A stretch of 64,000 nt of DNA from an uncultured Bacteroidales bacterium. Its GTDB lineage: Bacteria; Bacteroidota; Bacteroidia; Bacteroidales; WCHB1-69. Every line of letters begins with the position of its first letter. The first letter of the stretch is position 1. Below are positions 42,387 to 54,700 of this stretch, one piece after another. Below the pieces are notes generated by a model. That model was not told where the DNA came from. It was given only the letters and a program-made list of their open reading frames with translations, and did not search any database. Location: contig CAKUVI010000007.1 of the NCBI GenBank assembly GCA_934699095.1, positions 107,645 through 171,644 of the forward strand, given 5' to 3'. The translations under genes and the position numbers were made by a program.

Positions 42387-42872
42387 TCAGGGCAGGAAGC
42401 CCTCATGGAAGGTGTAGGGCAGAAGGTGCGCAACGCTTTCGAAGTGGTAGATCGGCCCTTCCTGACCGGCCAGCAGAACCTCCAGAGGCTGCCCGAATTT
42501 CTGTTCGTATTCAAACAACACCTGACGGCAGCTGCCGCACGGTGACACCGGTTCCTTCAATGTCTCCTTGGGATTAATGGCGGTGATTGCTATTTTGCTG
42601 AACGGCACCTCGGGGTAAGCCGATGATGCTGCGAACGCGGCTGTGCGCTCTGCACAGAGCCCGCACGGATATACGGCATTCTCCTGGTTGCTGCCTGTCA
42701 CGACGGCACCGTTGTTGAGTAGTATTGCGGCACCGACCTGGAAATGGGAGTATTTGGCGTATGCGCGCTCAGCCGCTTGTTCGGCCTGGCGCAACAGACT
42801 GAGCAACTCCTCCGGCAATTCGTCCCTTCCGTCATAAACATGCATTACGGTCTCTAATTTTACGGTCTTCAT
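42387..42872 (-). CDS. cdd: Cytidine deaminase
   Basis: The 161-residue zinc enzyme turns cytidine and deoxycytidine into uridine forms for pyrimidine salvage. The catalytic stretch is CGLCAERTAAFAA (Cys-Ala-Glu, near residue 73) and the other zinc cysteines are in PCGSCRQVLFEY (near residue 112). SHFQVGAAIL near residue 44 is typical. It is the downstream member of a possible three-gene run with the DUF2147 and aminopeptidase genes. Confidence 0.95.
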   Translation of the reverse strand: MKTVKLETVMHVYDGRDELPEELLSLLRQAEQAAERAYAKYSHFQVGAAILLNNGAVVTGSNQENAVYPCGLCAERTAAFAASSAYPEVPFSKIAITAINPKETLKEPVSPCGSCRQVLFEYEQKFGQPLEVLLAGQEGPIYHFESVAHLLPYTFHEGFLP

Positions 42873-42890
42873 AACTATTTCTCCTGACTA

Positions 42891-43307
42891 TTAAGATTGT
42901 TTTCTTACGGCATTCTCGCGTGTCCAGTCAACGGTCATTCCAAAAAGAGAAATGCCTAAATAACCGCGCATTTTCAGAGTCTTGCCGTTGTTCACAATAC
43001 GGATATATGTCTTGTATGTCCCGGATTTTCCCGGGTATTTGAGTTTTCCCCCCTGATATTCATTGGCTTTCTGGTTGTATTTCAGACCTGTCATGAACAC
43101 CAATCCTACATTGTCTTTTTTCTTCGGGTTCTGCACCCAGACTACTTTGGCCTCGTAGGTGCCGTCTTTGGCCTTGTAGATTTCGCACTGCGATGCCTCC
43201 TTGGAGAAAGGGTCAACAGAGTAGTATATGCCCAATATGTCATCCGCATTTTGGGCAAAACCAATCATTGAGATTGACAGGAGCAGAAGGGTGGCTATCT
43301 TTTTCAT
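42891..43307 (-). CDS. DUF2147 family exported protein
   Basis: The 138-residue product has a signal peptide (MKKIATLLLLSISMIGFAQ). Its single domain has ILGIYYSVDPFSKEASQCEIY, a lysine-rich middle, and near the end GKTLKMRGYLGISLFGMTVDW, matching the DUF2147 family of small beta-rich exported proteins. No activity is known to me. It lies 23 bases downstream of the aminopeptidase C gene and 18 bases before cdd. Confidence 0.88.
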   Translation of the reverse strand: MKKIATLLLLSISMIGFAQNADDILGIYYSVDPFSKEASQCEIYKAKDGTYEAKVVWVQNPKKKDNVGLVFMTGLKYNQKANEYQGGKLKYPGKSGTYKTYIRIVNNGKTLKMRGYLGISLFGMTVDWTRENAVRKQS

Positions 43308-43330
43308 TTTGGTGGATTTTTAGGTTAGTG

Positions 43331-44737
43331 TTACTCTTCAAAGGCGAAAAGTGGGTCCCAAGCAGGTAATACGATAGCTTCCTGGTTGAAAAGTTTAAGG
43401 GTTTTGTTGGGGATGTATTTCTTTTCAACAACCAATCGGAACATGTATTCGTTGAACCATTCGTCAGTCATGATCAGGAATCCGTTGTAGCCGTAGTTAC
43501 CGCCCCAGCTGTTCTCGACCATCCATTTGGTTGGTTTTCCGTTGGCATCAAGGTCAACGCCGCAGAGTGTCATGGCGTGAGACGAACCGCTTGCGAAAGT
43601 GCTGATTCTCTGTTTCTTGTCCATGCCGAAAGTGGTGCCGAACAATGAGCCGTAGTCGTAGTTGTTCACATCCATATAGCCTTTGCTGCGGTCGAGGAAC
43701 TTGGCGACGTCGCAAGAGAAATAGAGCATCGTGCTGTCTTTGATGGACGCTATTGCCAGCTCGGCTATCTCATTCATCGGGAGGTTGAGGTATTTCCAGT
43801 TCTGCCCGTCGTAAACGTGGCGGTCGTACTCTATCTCGTACACTTTGTGGTATTCCCTGGTCGGATCGTTCATGATCATGTAGTATTGCGTGAAATCTTC
43901 ATTCACGAATTTGCTGTAAAACGACATTGGTGTGTATTTCTCGGTGCTGACTATTTCGCCTTTTGCGTTGCGCTGTGTCCATGTGAATTCGGCCGGAGGC
44001 TCGCCTAATGTGAAGGCTAACATCCTGTAAACAGTCTGCAGCATCTCCATCTTCTTTTCCTGAAGTTGTTGCTCGGTAGTGCTTTTGTTTTGGCACATCT
44101 TCCGCAGGATAAGTCCGTCTTCCCTGAGTCTGAGCGAGATGAGCTCCGACATTCTGGAGGTGTGGTTGCTGCTGTATGTCTCCGGCATCGCGTCTTTTGG
44201 AACGACGCCATATTTAGAGATAAGGTTGGCCACGCCGGTAAACTGACCACCATCGCTGAGCGGGTTTTTGAAGAGCCATTGCACGGTCTCATCGTCCATC
44301 GATTTCGCGCGTGTGTCAAGAATTGACTGCAGGAAGAGATTGGCCTTTTCAAGTTGATCCCAGAAGAAGGTGTAGCACTGTGAGAACTGGAAGTCAGCTG
44401 GAAGGTCGTGTTTTTTGATAGCTTTCGAGCGAAGCACGTTCATGCCGGTAAACATCCAACAGCGCCCGGAAGATTCCTGGTTGGTGACTGCTTTGGAAGG
44501 CACTGTGTTCGACAAATGAGGGTCGAATGCGGTGCTGTTTTCGTAGTTTTGCGCTAACTTCGTTATGTCGTTTGTGGTAACCGCGTTTCTAAGGGCTTTG
44601 TTGTTAGGCTCTGAGTTGTATGTGTTTGTGAGTTTGTTTATTTGCTGCATTGTGAGTCCGCCCCCATCAGTTAATTTTTGGGCGTTAATGGATGCAGCCG
44701 CTGCCAATGCAATGAATAATACTGATAATTTCTTCAT
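43331..44737 (-). CDS. Secreted C1B aminopeptidase (bleomycin hydrolase/PepC family)
   Basis: The 468-residue cysteine peptidase has the papain-type residues of the C1B family: Gln and Cys in NQESSGRCWMFTGMNVLRS (near residue 90), His in ASGSSHAMTLCGVD (near residue 385), and Asn in WMVENSWGG (near residue 405). Unlike classical cytoplasmic PepC it starts with a signal peptide (MKKLSVLFIALAAAASINAQ), so it should act in the periplasm or outside. It probably trims peptides from the N-terminus. It has its own promoter. Confidence 0.95.
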   Translation of the reverse strand: MKKLSVLFIALAAAASINAQKLTDGGGLTMQQINKLTNTYNSEPNNKALRNAVTTNDITKLAQNYENSTAFDPHLSNTVPSKAVTNQESSGRCWMFTGMNVLRSKAIKKHDLPADFQFSQCYTFFWDQLEKANLFLQSILDTRAKSMDDETVQWLFKNPLSDGGQFTGVANLISKYGVVPKDAMPETYSSNHTSRMSELISLRLREDGLILRKMCQNKSTTEQQLQEKKMEMLQTVYRMLAFTLGEPPAEFTWTQRNAKGEIVSTEKYTPMSFYSKFVNEDFTQYYMIMNDPTREYHKVYEIEYDRHVYDGQNWKYLNLPMNEIAELAIASIKDSTMLYFSCDVAKFLDRSKGYMDVNNYDYGSLFGTTFGMDKKQRISTFASGSSHAMTLCGVDLDANGKPTKWMVENSWGGNYGYNGFLIMTDEWFNEYMFRLVVEKKYIPNKTLKLFNQEAIVLPAWDPLFAFEE

Positions 44738-44763
44738 ATTTGCTGTCTTATAGATTCAAACCG

Positions 44764-44771
44764 CAAAGTTA
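44764..44771 (-). promoter_or_regulatory. -7 element of the aminopeptidase C gene
   Basis: TAACTTTG on the minus strand, 26 bases before the ATG at 44737. Confidence 0.65.
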
Positions 44772-44908
44772 TAAAAAATATCGGTATTTTGATGATGCTA
44801 TTCCAAAATTAACTTTTAAGAATAATAAGCCCGCTGAACCCGCAGAAATACGCAGAAAGGACAATTACTATATTCATGAGGATAATTCATGGGAACCAGA
44901 TAAATCGT

Positions 44909-44916
44909 TATCTTTG
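44909..44916 (+). promoter_or_regulatory. -7 element of the D-Ala-D-Ala dipeptidase gene
   Basis: TATCTTTG, 27 bases before the ATG at 44944. Confidence 0.7.
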
Positions 44917-44943
44917 CACCTATTATTGTTATAAATGTAAATT

Positions 44944-45711
44944 ATGATAATCAGGAAGATATATTTATTAATAGTGATGCTTTGCACACTGTATATTGCC
45001 TTTTCTTTCACATCTTGCTCAAATTCCAAGAATAATGAAAATAACGCAAATGTGGATTCCATGGACGCACCTAATAGTGATACGTTGGTTGATGAATATA
45101 CCGAATTCGAACACAAGCTCATGGATTTCGGACTTGTGGATGTCAAAGCTGTTGATTCTTCAATACAAGTGTTCATGAGATATGCCACTGACGACAATTT
45201 TCTTGGGCATGTGCTCTATAAAGACATTAACCATGCCTTCTTGCTTCCTGAAATGGCAAAAAAAGTATCTGCGGCACAGAAGAGGCTCAAGGCTGCCCGA
45301 CCTGATTGTTCTCTGTTGATATACGATGCGGCCCGTCCGCTAAGTGTACAGCGTGAGATGTGGAATTCGGTCAAGGGTACCCCAAACGTATCGTTTGTCG
45401 CAAATCCGGCCAAGGGCAGAGGTATGCACAATTATGGCGCCGCAGTTGATATCACTATCGTGGATTCGAAAGGAAGACCGTTGCCGATGGGCTCCGACCA
45501 CGATTATTTTGGACCAGAAGCCCGTATTGACCACGAAGATGAACTTTTAGCCGACAGTCTCATAACCCATGAAGAGCTTGCCAATCGCCGCCTACTCCGC
45601 TCTGTTATGACCCAAAGCGGTTGTATTACTTGTATTTCAGAATGGTGGCATTTCAACATGATGCCATCTGCAAGGGCTAAAACAGAGTTGAAAGTGATAG
45701 ACTTCCAGTAA
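44944..45711 (+). CDS. D-alanyl-D-alanine dipeptidase (VanX/DdpX type), lipoprotein
   Basis: The 255-residue M15D zinc peptidase has the metal motif GMHNYGAAVDITIVD near residue 160 and EWWHFNMMP near the C-terminus, plus YDAARPLSVQREMW that carries the conserved Arg. The N-terminus is a lipoprotein signal (SFTSCS), so it is periplasmic and membrane-anchored. No vancomycin-type regulators or ligases are nearby, so a role in recycling D-Ala-D-Ala from peptidoglycan is more likely than resistance. Its stop is two bases from that of the convergent giant gene. Confidence 0.93.
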   Translation: MIIRKIYLLIVMLCTLYIAFSFTSCSNSKNNENNANVDSMDAPNSDTLVDEYTEFEHKLMDFGLVDVKAVDSSIQVFMRYATDDNFLGHVLYKDINHAFLLPEMAKKVSAAQKRLKAARPDCSLLIYDAARPLSVQREMWNSVKGTPNVSFVANPAKGRGMHNYGAAVDITIVDSKGRPLPMGSDHDYFGPEARIDHEDELLADSLITHEELANRRLLRSVMTQSGCITCISEWWHFNMMPSARAKTELKVIDFQ

Positions 45712-45713
45712 AG

Positions 45714-48700
45714 CTACCACTTTATTACTTTCTTGGCTATGGTTCCTTTCTCTGTACGAATTCTGATAAAGTATGATCCAGATGGCAGATCTTGCAGAAC
45801 AATTCGCTTCGATTCATCTAACCTGCCGGCTTTCATTAAAATTCCGATATTGTTAAATATTTGATAATCAAGTGTTTCTGTGTTGTTTGAGCGAATATCT
45901 ATGTACTCCTTGGCAGGGTTTGGGAAAATGGATACGGTTTGATCCAAGGTATGCTGTGAGATTCCAACGTTAGTTGTTGTGAAAACGCATTCATTAGAGA
46001 AAGTTGAAGTGCCAACCACGGCTACTCTCGCGACATACTGCGTGTTTTTAACAAGATCGGTAAGCATGTGGGAGTTGTTGTATGTGTATATGGTAACCCA
46101 GTTGTTTTCAGACACCTTACGATATTGTAGCTGCCAATTATGCTCTTCTGGGAAGTCGGTCTGCCACGAGAGTAGAGCAGAGGTGTCTGTGACGTCAGAG
46201 GCGGTCAGAACAGGTACATCTGAATCGGCAATGTTGTCGGTGTAATCGATGATGACATGGTCGATGTAGGTATAGGCCTGTATGTAGGATGTGCTTGAAG
46301 GGCGAAGTCGGAAAGCCACGTAGCGGCCGGTTCCGGTCAGTAGAGTGTTCGCAAGATCGATGGTGTGACCATGCCATTGGTTGTCTGGGACTGGCGGAAT
46401 CATAGCCACAAACTCGAAAGTGCTTGGATCATTGCAGTCGCTCATCACCCCGATTTCAATGCCTTCTGCATAGCTGATGTTAGACAAGGTGAGGAACCGA
46501 ACACTCAATTGGTGCAAATTGGCTTCTATGTTAGGAGTCACAGCAGTGGTGTAATGGTCGCAACTTGAAAACTTAAGTGCATAATTGCCATAATGGTCGA
46601 TTTTAGGAAATTCACCGTATGTTTCAGGGAATGTCCAACAGTCTGGCCGGTAGGCCCCGGTGTTGAAATCTTCCACGTAAGGCAGCTGGTTTACGGGATC
46701 GCATGCCGTCTGGAACGTGTTTGACTTTGTCCACAGACTGGCTTCATTATCAGAGCATTTTGCACGGATGTAGAATCTGTAGGATGTTGCAGGCTCAAGG
46801 CCATTGATGGTGTACGGATGTTGCGTTACGGTAATCGCTGAGGCCGCATCGATGTTGTCGCCATCAATTAGAGCAACTATCTCCCATGTGTCCTCATTGC
46901 CGTTAGGCGACCAGTTTACTGTAGCAGAATTGTTGGTTATATTGCTGATGGATACGTTTTTAGGTTGTGGGCAACTTGGTTTGTGATCAACTACCACATC
47001 GTCAATGAAACACCACGAAATGTACCTGAAAGCAATATGTTTGCCGCTTCCATTATAATCTGAGAGGATGATGGTCTGATCGCTCCACATCTGTCCTTGG
47101 TCGAAAAATGCGGTGTCAACAGGTGTGAAGGTGGCAGGATTCTCAGGGTCGGTCATCACACCCACAGCCACATTACCCCCTCTTAGTCTGAACGACACTT
47201 GTAGTTCGTTGATATTGATGTCTTGATCAAATTCAGGAGTAGCCGCGTATGAATCAGAATCAAAGAATTCTAAAGAGCCTTGGGTGAAGAAGTTGTCTAT
47301 TTTGGCGGTGTTTGTTGACCAGCATTTGGGCATGGTCAAGTTGGCGTTCAAATTTGAGGTGTTTATGGTGAAGTTCTCTTCGTAGGGTAGTTCGTTGATG
47401 GTGCCGCAGTCGGTGTAGTGTGAGATATATGTCCAGAATGACTCTTCGTCGCAGAGGGTTCTGATGTAGATTGTGTAGAGAGTGTTGTTGTTGAGATCAG
47501 TGAATGTGTGGAATGTGTCTGAAATAGTGGTGGCTTGAGCCTCATCAACGGGATTGCCGTATTCAGTGATGGCCACTTCCCATGTGTCATCATTTTCGCC
47601 AGTCGGGGTGAAATGAAAAGATATCGAGTTGTCAGACGTGCTGTCGATGGTGATGTTGTGGGGAACACCGCAGTTTCCAGCAACGATGGAGAGGTTGTCT
47701 ATTGCGGCGGGCGGATTCCCTATTTCGTATTGGCTGTGCCATACAAAATAGATGCGCTGAATGCCTGTGTGCCCTTCGATTGGAATAACATAGTTGTAGT
47801 GTGTCCAATGGTCTTTGAGATAGAGCCTTTCAGAGACTAACACAGTGCCATCAGGAGGAGCACCCCACCAAGGTGTGCCTGTGTTTCCGAAAAATACCTC
47901 TGCGAAGTCGTCATTGCCGCCTGAGTTGCCCGTGCCCTTGAAATCGAAAGAGATCTGGAGTTGTTCATACCCGTCTTCAATGTAGATGTCGCGGAAGGCC
48001 CAGATGTCGTTGTGGTTGAGTTGTGTGTAGTGATTTGAAATGCCGTTGTCATCTGAGATGTACATAGAATGACTGCCCCCGTTATTGACGGCTTGACCGA
48101 AAACCCATTTGTTTGCACTGCCGCCGTTTGTGTGGAATCTCCATTGGTTGTTTTCGTATGAGTCTTCAAAGTCGCAGATATATGGCAGAGTGGCTATGTA
48201 TGCGTTGGTTGTGAAAGACATTTCGTTGGACCAGGCGCTCTCGTCGTTGTTGCCGCATGTGGCCTTCACTTTCCAGCAGTATTTCTCAGATGCATCTAAT
48301 CCGGAAATGTTGAAGAACGGTTCTGTTGTTGAGATTTCGTTGTACACTGATGAGGATGCCTTGCGGAAGGCCACTATGTAGCCTTCGGGGGTATCGGAAC
48401 CGCCGGAAGTCCAACTCATTGTAGCCGACTCGTCAGTTATGTTTGTAGTCTGTGTTGCCACGGGCTTCCTGCAGTTGAAGCCTGAGATGGTAATGTTGTC
48501 GAACGCGGCGGGCGGATTTGGCGCCTGCGCCTGACTTGCGGTCACAGCCCAGAGGATGAAGATACGGCGTAGTCCAGAGTTTTCACTGCTGATGGTGATG
48601 TCGTGGTGGGTCCACTGTGGCATGTTGTAGAGATTTCCTGCAAGAAGCTTTGCACCTGCCGGTGCTGTCGTCCCGGATGGCTTGACGCAGTTTCCGATGT

Positions 48701-51700
48701 AAATATTGGCGAAACTACGGTTCGAGCCGTTGCATTTGTAGTCGAATGAGAGCTGGTACTCGCTGTAATTCTCATCAAGATAAACATCCCGATATGCCCA
48801 GATGTAGTAGATGTTTGGTGCTGTGAAAGAGTTGGTGGCACCGTTGTCGTTGGTGACATACAGCGAAGAGTTGCCGTCAAAACTTACAGCTTCACCGATG
48901 TGCCATTGGTTGACATTGGAATTGTCTCCCACTAAAGTCCATTGGTCGTTTTCATACTCGTTTTCAAAGGTGCACTGGAAAGGCAGCGATGCGTAGTTCT
49001 GAGCCGTGGAGAATGTCACCACCTCCGACCACACACTGAAGAGTGTGTCGTTGCACTTGGTACTCACCTTGCATTCGTAATCGGCGTCAGGGAGCAAGCC
49101 CTCCAAGACGGCCGTTGTTTCATCGACTATGAATTCAGAGTATTCTGTTTCAGAAAGGAGTTTGTAAGCCACCTTGTATTCGTTCACAGAACCTTGCCAA
49201 TCCAATGTGGCGGAATAGTTGTCTATATTGCTGACTGTCAGATCGAATGGCTTACTGCAGTCGGTGGCTGTAATCGACAGGTTGTCGATGGCGGCGGGCG
49301 GTTGGTTGGCTACGGAGCCGTCGTTGCGCCACAGGAAGTAAATCCTGCTCAAGCCTGTTTCAGAAACGTTGAAAACAGTGTCTGTTATGGTTATCCATTC
49401 ATGTTGAAGATAGAGATCGGGGCCTATTTGGATACATCCTTCTGGCGGTGTGGTTGATGTGATGTCGGGTTGTGCTGCCGGTCCGATAAACATCTTTGCG
49501 TAGTCGGCTGCCGAATTGCCATATCTCTCTCCAACACTCTTGAAATCGAAGGATATTATGAATTCAGAGTTGTGAGGGTCTAAGTAGATGTCGCGACAAG
49601 CCCAAGAGAGGGAGGCTGAATTTGCGGTGTATGCGTTAGTGACGCCATCGTTGTTTGAGACATAGAGTGACGAACTTCCGGCATGGGCCTCTGCACCGCC
49701 AATGTGCCATTTGTTCGCACCGTTGTCGGAGAATATCTGCCACTCCGCATTCTCGATCTCGTCTTCAAAGTCGCAGACGTATGGTAACTTGGCAGTGCTC
49801 TGAGCTGTCCTGAATGTGGTTTTTGCCCAATGGCTCTGATTGCCGTCTATGTAGTTGATGCGTACACGCCAGGAGTATTGGGTGTTGGGCTGCAGGTTGC
49901 TGATGTTGTAAGTTGTGCCGTAAACCAGCACTTCCGTTGTGTCGGTGTCGTTGGTTTTGAAGTATTGCAGTGTGAATGATTCAGGAGTGGAGTAGGCGGT
50001 ATATTCCCAGGAGAGGAATGCGGCTGTGTCCATGACTGTTGATGTCAGGTTGCGCGGTGCCCCCATGTTGGTGCTCGACACCTCTATGTTGTTGATAGCG
50101 GCCGGAGGGTTTGATCCAAGACTCCCGTCGTTGCGCCAGTAGAAGAAAATCCTTTTGAGACCGGATTGGGAGGATGGTATGGCCGCTGTGAAATTGGTCC
50201 ACGCTCCAACCATACATAGCTTGTCACCGATGACGATGCTGTTTTGAGGTGCTGAAGTGCCAGAGGGAACCACACAATCACCAACATATACATTCATGTA
50301 GTCGTAAAAACCGTCACTTTGCCATGTCGGCTCTGTTTTTTCTCCTACACATCTGTAGTCGAATGAAATGTAGGTGGTGTCGTGGTTTGGTGAGATATAG
50401 ATGTCGCGATAGGCCCAAGTGGAGGAAGCGGAAGATGTGTTGTATGTGTTGGTGATGCCGCTGTCACCAGAGATGAAAAGAATGTTGTCGTAGGCATCTT
50501 CTTCTGTAGATCCAATATACCATTTGTTGGTCTGACTGCCGTTTACGAAATGCCATTTGTCGGATTCGGCACTGTTCTCAAAATCGCAATAGAGAGGGTA
50601 GCTTGGATATGTCACGAACATATCTTCCCTGCTCCAAGTGCTCCAGACAGAATCGGAACAACTTTTCTTCACTTTCCAGATATAATGTGTCTCGTCTATG
50701 AGGTTGTCCAAGATCAGGAATGTGTCGGGCGTGGAGACTTCTGTGTATTCGGTTTCCAGCTCACTCCTGTATGCAATTATGTTCTGCCCTGCATTTTCCG
50801 TGCTCCAGGAAAGTATGACGTAGTCGCTGGAGACTTCATGTTTCAGATCGTGCGGGCGGGCGCAATCGGAGCTTATAACTTCAATGTTGTCGATTGCGGC
50901 GGGCGGTTGGCTGGCGTCGCCTATGTTGTTTCTCCAATAGAAATACAAGCGTTGGATTCCAGAATGGGTTGAATCAATGTAAAGAGTATATGTTTTCCAG
51001 TCTGGTGTGTTGTTCAGGGGGCCTGTCAGGGTGGTTACATTAGCGGGTATGGTGTTTCCGGAAGGAATGGATGGTGCCCCGATGAACACTTGTCCATAGT
51101 GTGCGTTGGTGCCTTTCCCCTTATAGTCGAAGCTGATTTCATAAGATTCGTGCCCAGGTTCAAGATAGAAGTCGCGCCATGTCCAGATGCCGGTAGAGAC
51201 ACTGTTTGCGTAGAGGTTTGAGACGCCGCCGTTCCTTGACACATAAAGAGATGTTGCGCTGTTGCAGGCCGTGGCTGTGCCGATGTTCCAAGTGTTGACC
51301 GTGCCAGTCGGAGTGTTCCAATTGGCATTTTCCGTGCTGTCTTCGAAGTTGCAGACGTATGGCAGTGTGGCGAGGTTGCTCTGCACTGTCACGAATGTAT
51401 GACTGTTGCTCCATAGACTGTGCCCGCCATCCTGACATTCTGTACGCACATACCAGAAGTATGTGCTGTTCTCTTCCAAACCGCCGATGGTGCAGGTTGT
51501 GCCGCTGACTGTGAGGTAGGTGAATTCTGAATCGTTGATTTTCCTGTATCCGATTGTGTAGCTGTGAGGCAGGTTGTCGGGTGAATCCCACGTGAGTGTA
51601 GCTGTTGTGTCAAGCGCCGATACTAAAGATAGAGAGTGAGGGATGCCGCAGTCGTAGCCTTGCACCGAGATGTTGTCGAAAACAGGTGCCGGGTTGGCTC

Positions 51701-54700
51701 CGAGCTGGTCGTTGTTGTTCTCCCAGCAGAAATAAAGACGCTGCATGCCCCTGTGCGTGCTGTCAATGACGAAACTGTAGTGTGTCAACGACGGTGTGAG
51801 GCACAATGGTTCCCCGATCTGTTCGGCATTCTGCGGAAACACACCGGCAGCGATTTCCTCAGGTGATCCTATGAAAACCTTGGCGTAGTCCTTTCCTGCC
51901 TGTCCCATGCCGCGGAAATCGAATTCAAACTGGTATTCGTCAAATGTGGGATCGAAGTAGATGTCTTTGTATGCAACGACTTTTGAGGATGTGTAGAAAT
52001 AATAGCTGTTCGTCCCCCAAATACTGGTTATCTTGAGACAATTGTTCACAGGCTCTGATCCAATGTCTCCAATTTCCCATTTTGAATATGCGGATCCATT
52101 TACAATGTTCCATTTCTCATTGTCGGAAGGACTTTCGAAATCGCAGAAATAGGGCAGGGCGGCAGCTGTGACAAATGTTGATTCAGTACTCCACTCACCC
52201 AAAATGGAATCATTGCATATAGGACGAACCTTCCAAAAGTACAACTCGTCTGACTGTAATCCGGTCAGTGTGCAGCTGTCGGTTGTCACATTTTGGAGAG
52301 TGAACTCCTGTCCTTCTTCGGTTTTGTAAGCAACTATAAACGCATCCGGAGAGCCTAAATCACCCGGTGTCCACGATAACAAGGCCGCATCGCTGCCCAC
52401 GCTGTCAGCCTTGAGAGCGTACGGTTCTTTGCAGATTATCGGTCTGAGTTCAAAATTGTCGATAGCCGGACAATTGTCTATGGGAAAGGCTGGGTTGAAA
52501 CGATTGTCAATGAAGTATTGGATGTAAATTCTGCGAACTTGCGGGTTTGTGACAGGATAGTGGAGCCTATATGCTTTATGTGTCCATTGGTCTGCCGCAG
52601 GAATTGTGTACGATATGATGTAATCAGATGGATACATCTTGTTATAAGGAAGATCAGCCGTGGGGTTCCCTATGAAAATTCTCATTTGCTCGCCTCCCTT
52701 GTAATCGAATGACAATTCGAGCTCTTCATATCCAGAAGGAATGTATATGTCGCGATAAGCCCAAATGCTGTATGTTTGGACATCTGAACTGTCAATGCTG
52801 ATGCTATTGCTAATCCCATTGTCGTCGGATATGTACAAAGAGTTTTCGCTTTCATATCCTATAGCGTCACCTATGTGCCAAACGATGGTGTCGCTGTTGT
52901 CTTGATACGACAAGGTTTGCCAAAAACGATTCTCGTTTTCATCTTCAAAATTACTGGATACAGGGATTTCTGCGACTAAGTTTGAAAACTCATATTCATC
53001 GCTCCAATCACCACTTTGGGAACCGATGTTGGTTTTGACTTTCCAAATGTAGCTATTGAGGGGAATGACGTTGTTTATAGTGAGAAATGTGTCTGTGGTT
53101 GTGTATTCGGTAAAGTTGTTGTCGTTAGTGTTTTTGAACAACAGCGTGTAGGTCGTCTGCGGTTCCTCGTTGCTCGAGCTCCATCGTAGAACGTAGGTTG
53201 TGCTGTTGGTGGGGGTGGATGTAAGATTGTAGGGCGTACCAACCATTTTGCCGGTGATTGAGATGTTGTCGATGGCGCACGGGGAAGATGGTTCTTCCGC
53301 AGATGAAGACCATGTGAATATCAATCTGTAAATGCCTGTTTTAGAGCCGTGTATCACGAAAGAATATGTGTGCCAGTTGCTGTCGGGGGCGTCGTCAATT
53401 TTGCCGATTTGATTAACTGCAGTTGAAGTCTCTCCATCAACAATTGCCGATTCCGCTTTATGAAGATTCAAGAAAAGAAGTTTTTTCTGAGCTGAATTCG
53501 GGAAGATGGCGTCAAAAGTGAGAGTGTATTCTTTGTAAGTTGAATCAAAAAGGATGTCTCTGTAGAATGATGAATTTCCTTGAGATTCTGATGAGACAGA
53601 GTTCCCGTTGTCGTTGGAGATATAGGCGGCGTGCGTGCTGTCGGAAGCAACGGCGGGACCGATAAACCAAGTCTGTTGGCTTTGAATGTTGTCGTAAGAC
53701 AGCCAGTTTGCGTTTTCTGCTGTGTCTTCAAAACTGTAATTGTATGGGATAGACGCCAAAGAGGCGAAAGTCTTGAATTGTGATTCATCGGACCATTTGC
53801 TGAAGTCATCGCCAGAACAGTTGGTGCGCACTTTCAATATGTAGTCGGTGAATGGTTCGAGTCCAGTCAAAAGGAAGGATGTGTCGTTTATAGTTATCTC
53901 TGAGAAAAGAGAATCTGCTGTTTTTTTGTAAGCGATGGTGTATGAGTCGGGGTTGCCTACAATGTTGCTGTTCCAGCAGACAAGCGCGCTTGTGTCGAGG
54001 GTGCTCACCTGTACGTTCAGTGGTTCACTGCATGTGTATGCCTCTACAATGATGTTGTCGATGGCTATTGGCGGATTCTGAGGTGTTGAATAGTTGCCGT
54101 TTTGCCAATAAAGGTAGAGACGCTGAAGCCCTGTTATGGTTGTGTCGGTTATGTAGAAGGTGTTGTTGGTCCATGAGGATTTGTCGGATAATGTGTCACC
54201 AAGAATAGTGGCGTTTGGTATTGTGCAGGCACCATAGGGTGTTATGGCCGGGCCTATCATCACCCTGGCGAAATCGAAGGCGTGGCCATTGACCTTGTAG
54301 TCGTATGATATTTTCAGGGCTTTGAATCCTGGCTCGATGTTTAGGTCGCGATATGCCCATACTATTGCATCGTTGTTCGCTGAGGAATATTGGTTGCTTG
54401 AAGAGTTGTTTGATATGTAGATGCTTCTTTGGCCGCTTGCCTTGGCTCCGGTTCCTATCGTCCACTTGTTGACGCTCTCGGTCATCGGCACAAGTGTCCA
54501 TCCTGCATTTTCTGAAAGGTCTTCAAAATCACAGTAATAGGGCAAGTTCCTGACAGGCGTGGCTTCTGTTTTGAATGTGCTTGCTTGTGAGAAGTCAGAG
54601 CTGTCGTATGGAGCAAAGATGCTGCGAACTTTCCAGTTGTAGTCGGTGTAAGGAGTCAGACCGTTGAGTGTCAAGAAAGTGTCTGTGACGGTAAGCTCTG

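Noticed and set aside
44944..45711. Vancomycin resistance cluster suggested by a VanX-type protein
   Set aside because: No VanH, VanA/B ligase or VanRS genes are adjacent, and the organism is Gram-negative in type; a recycling role is simpler.
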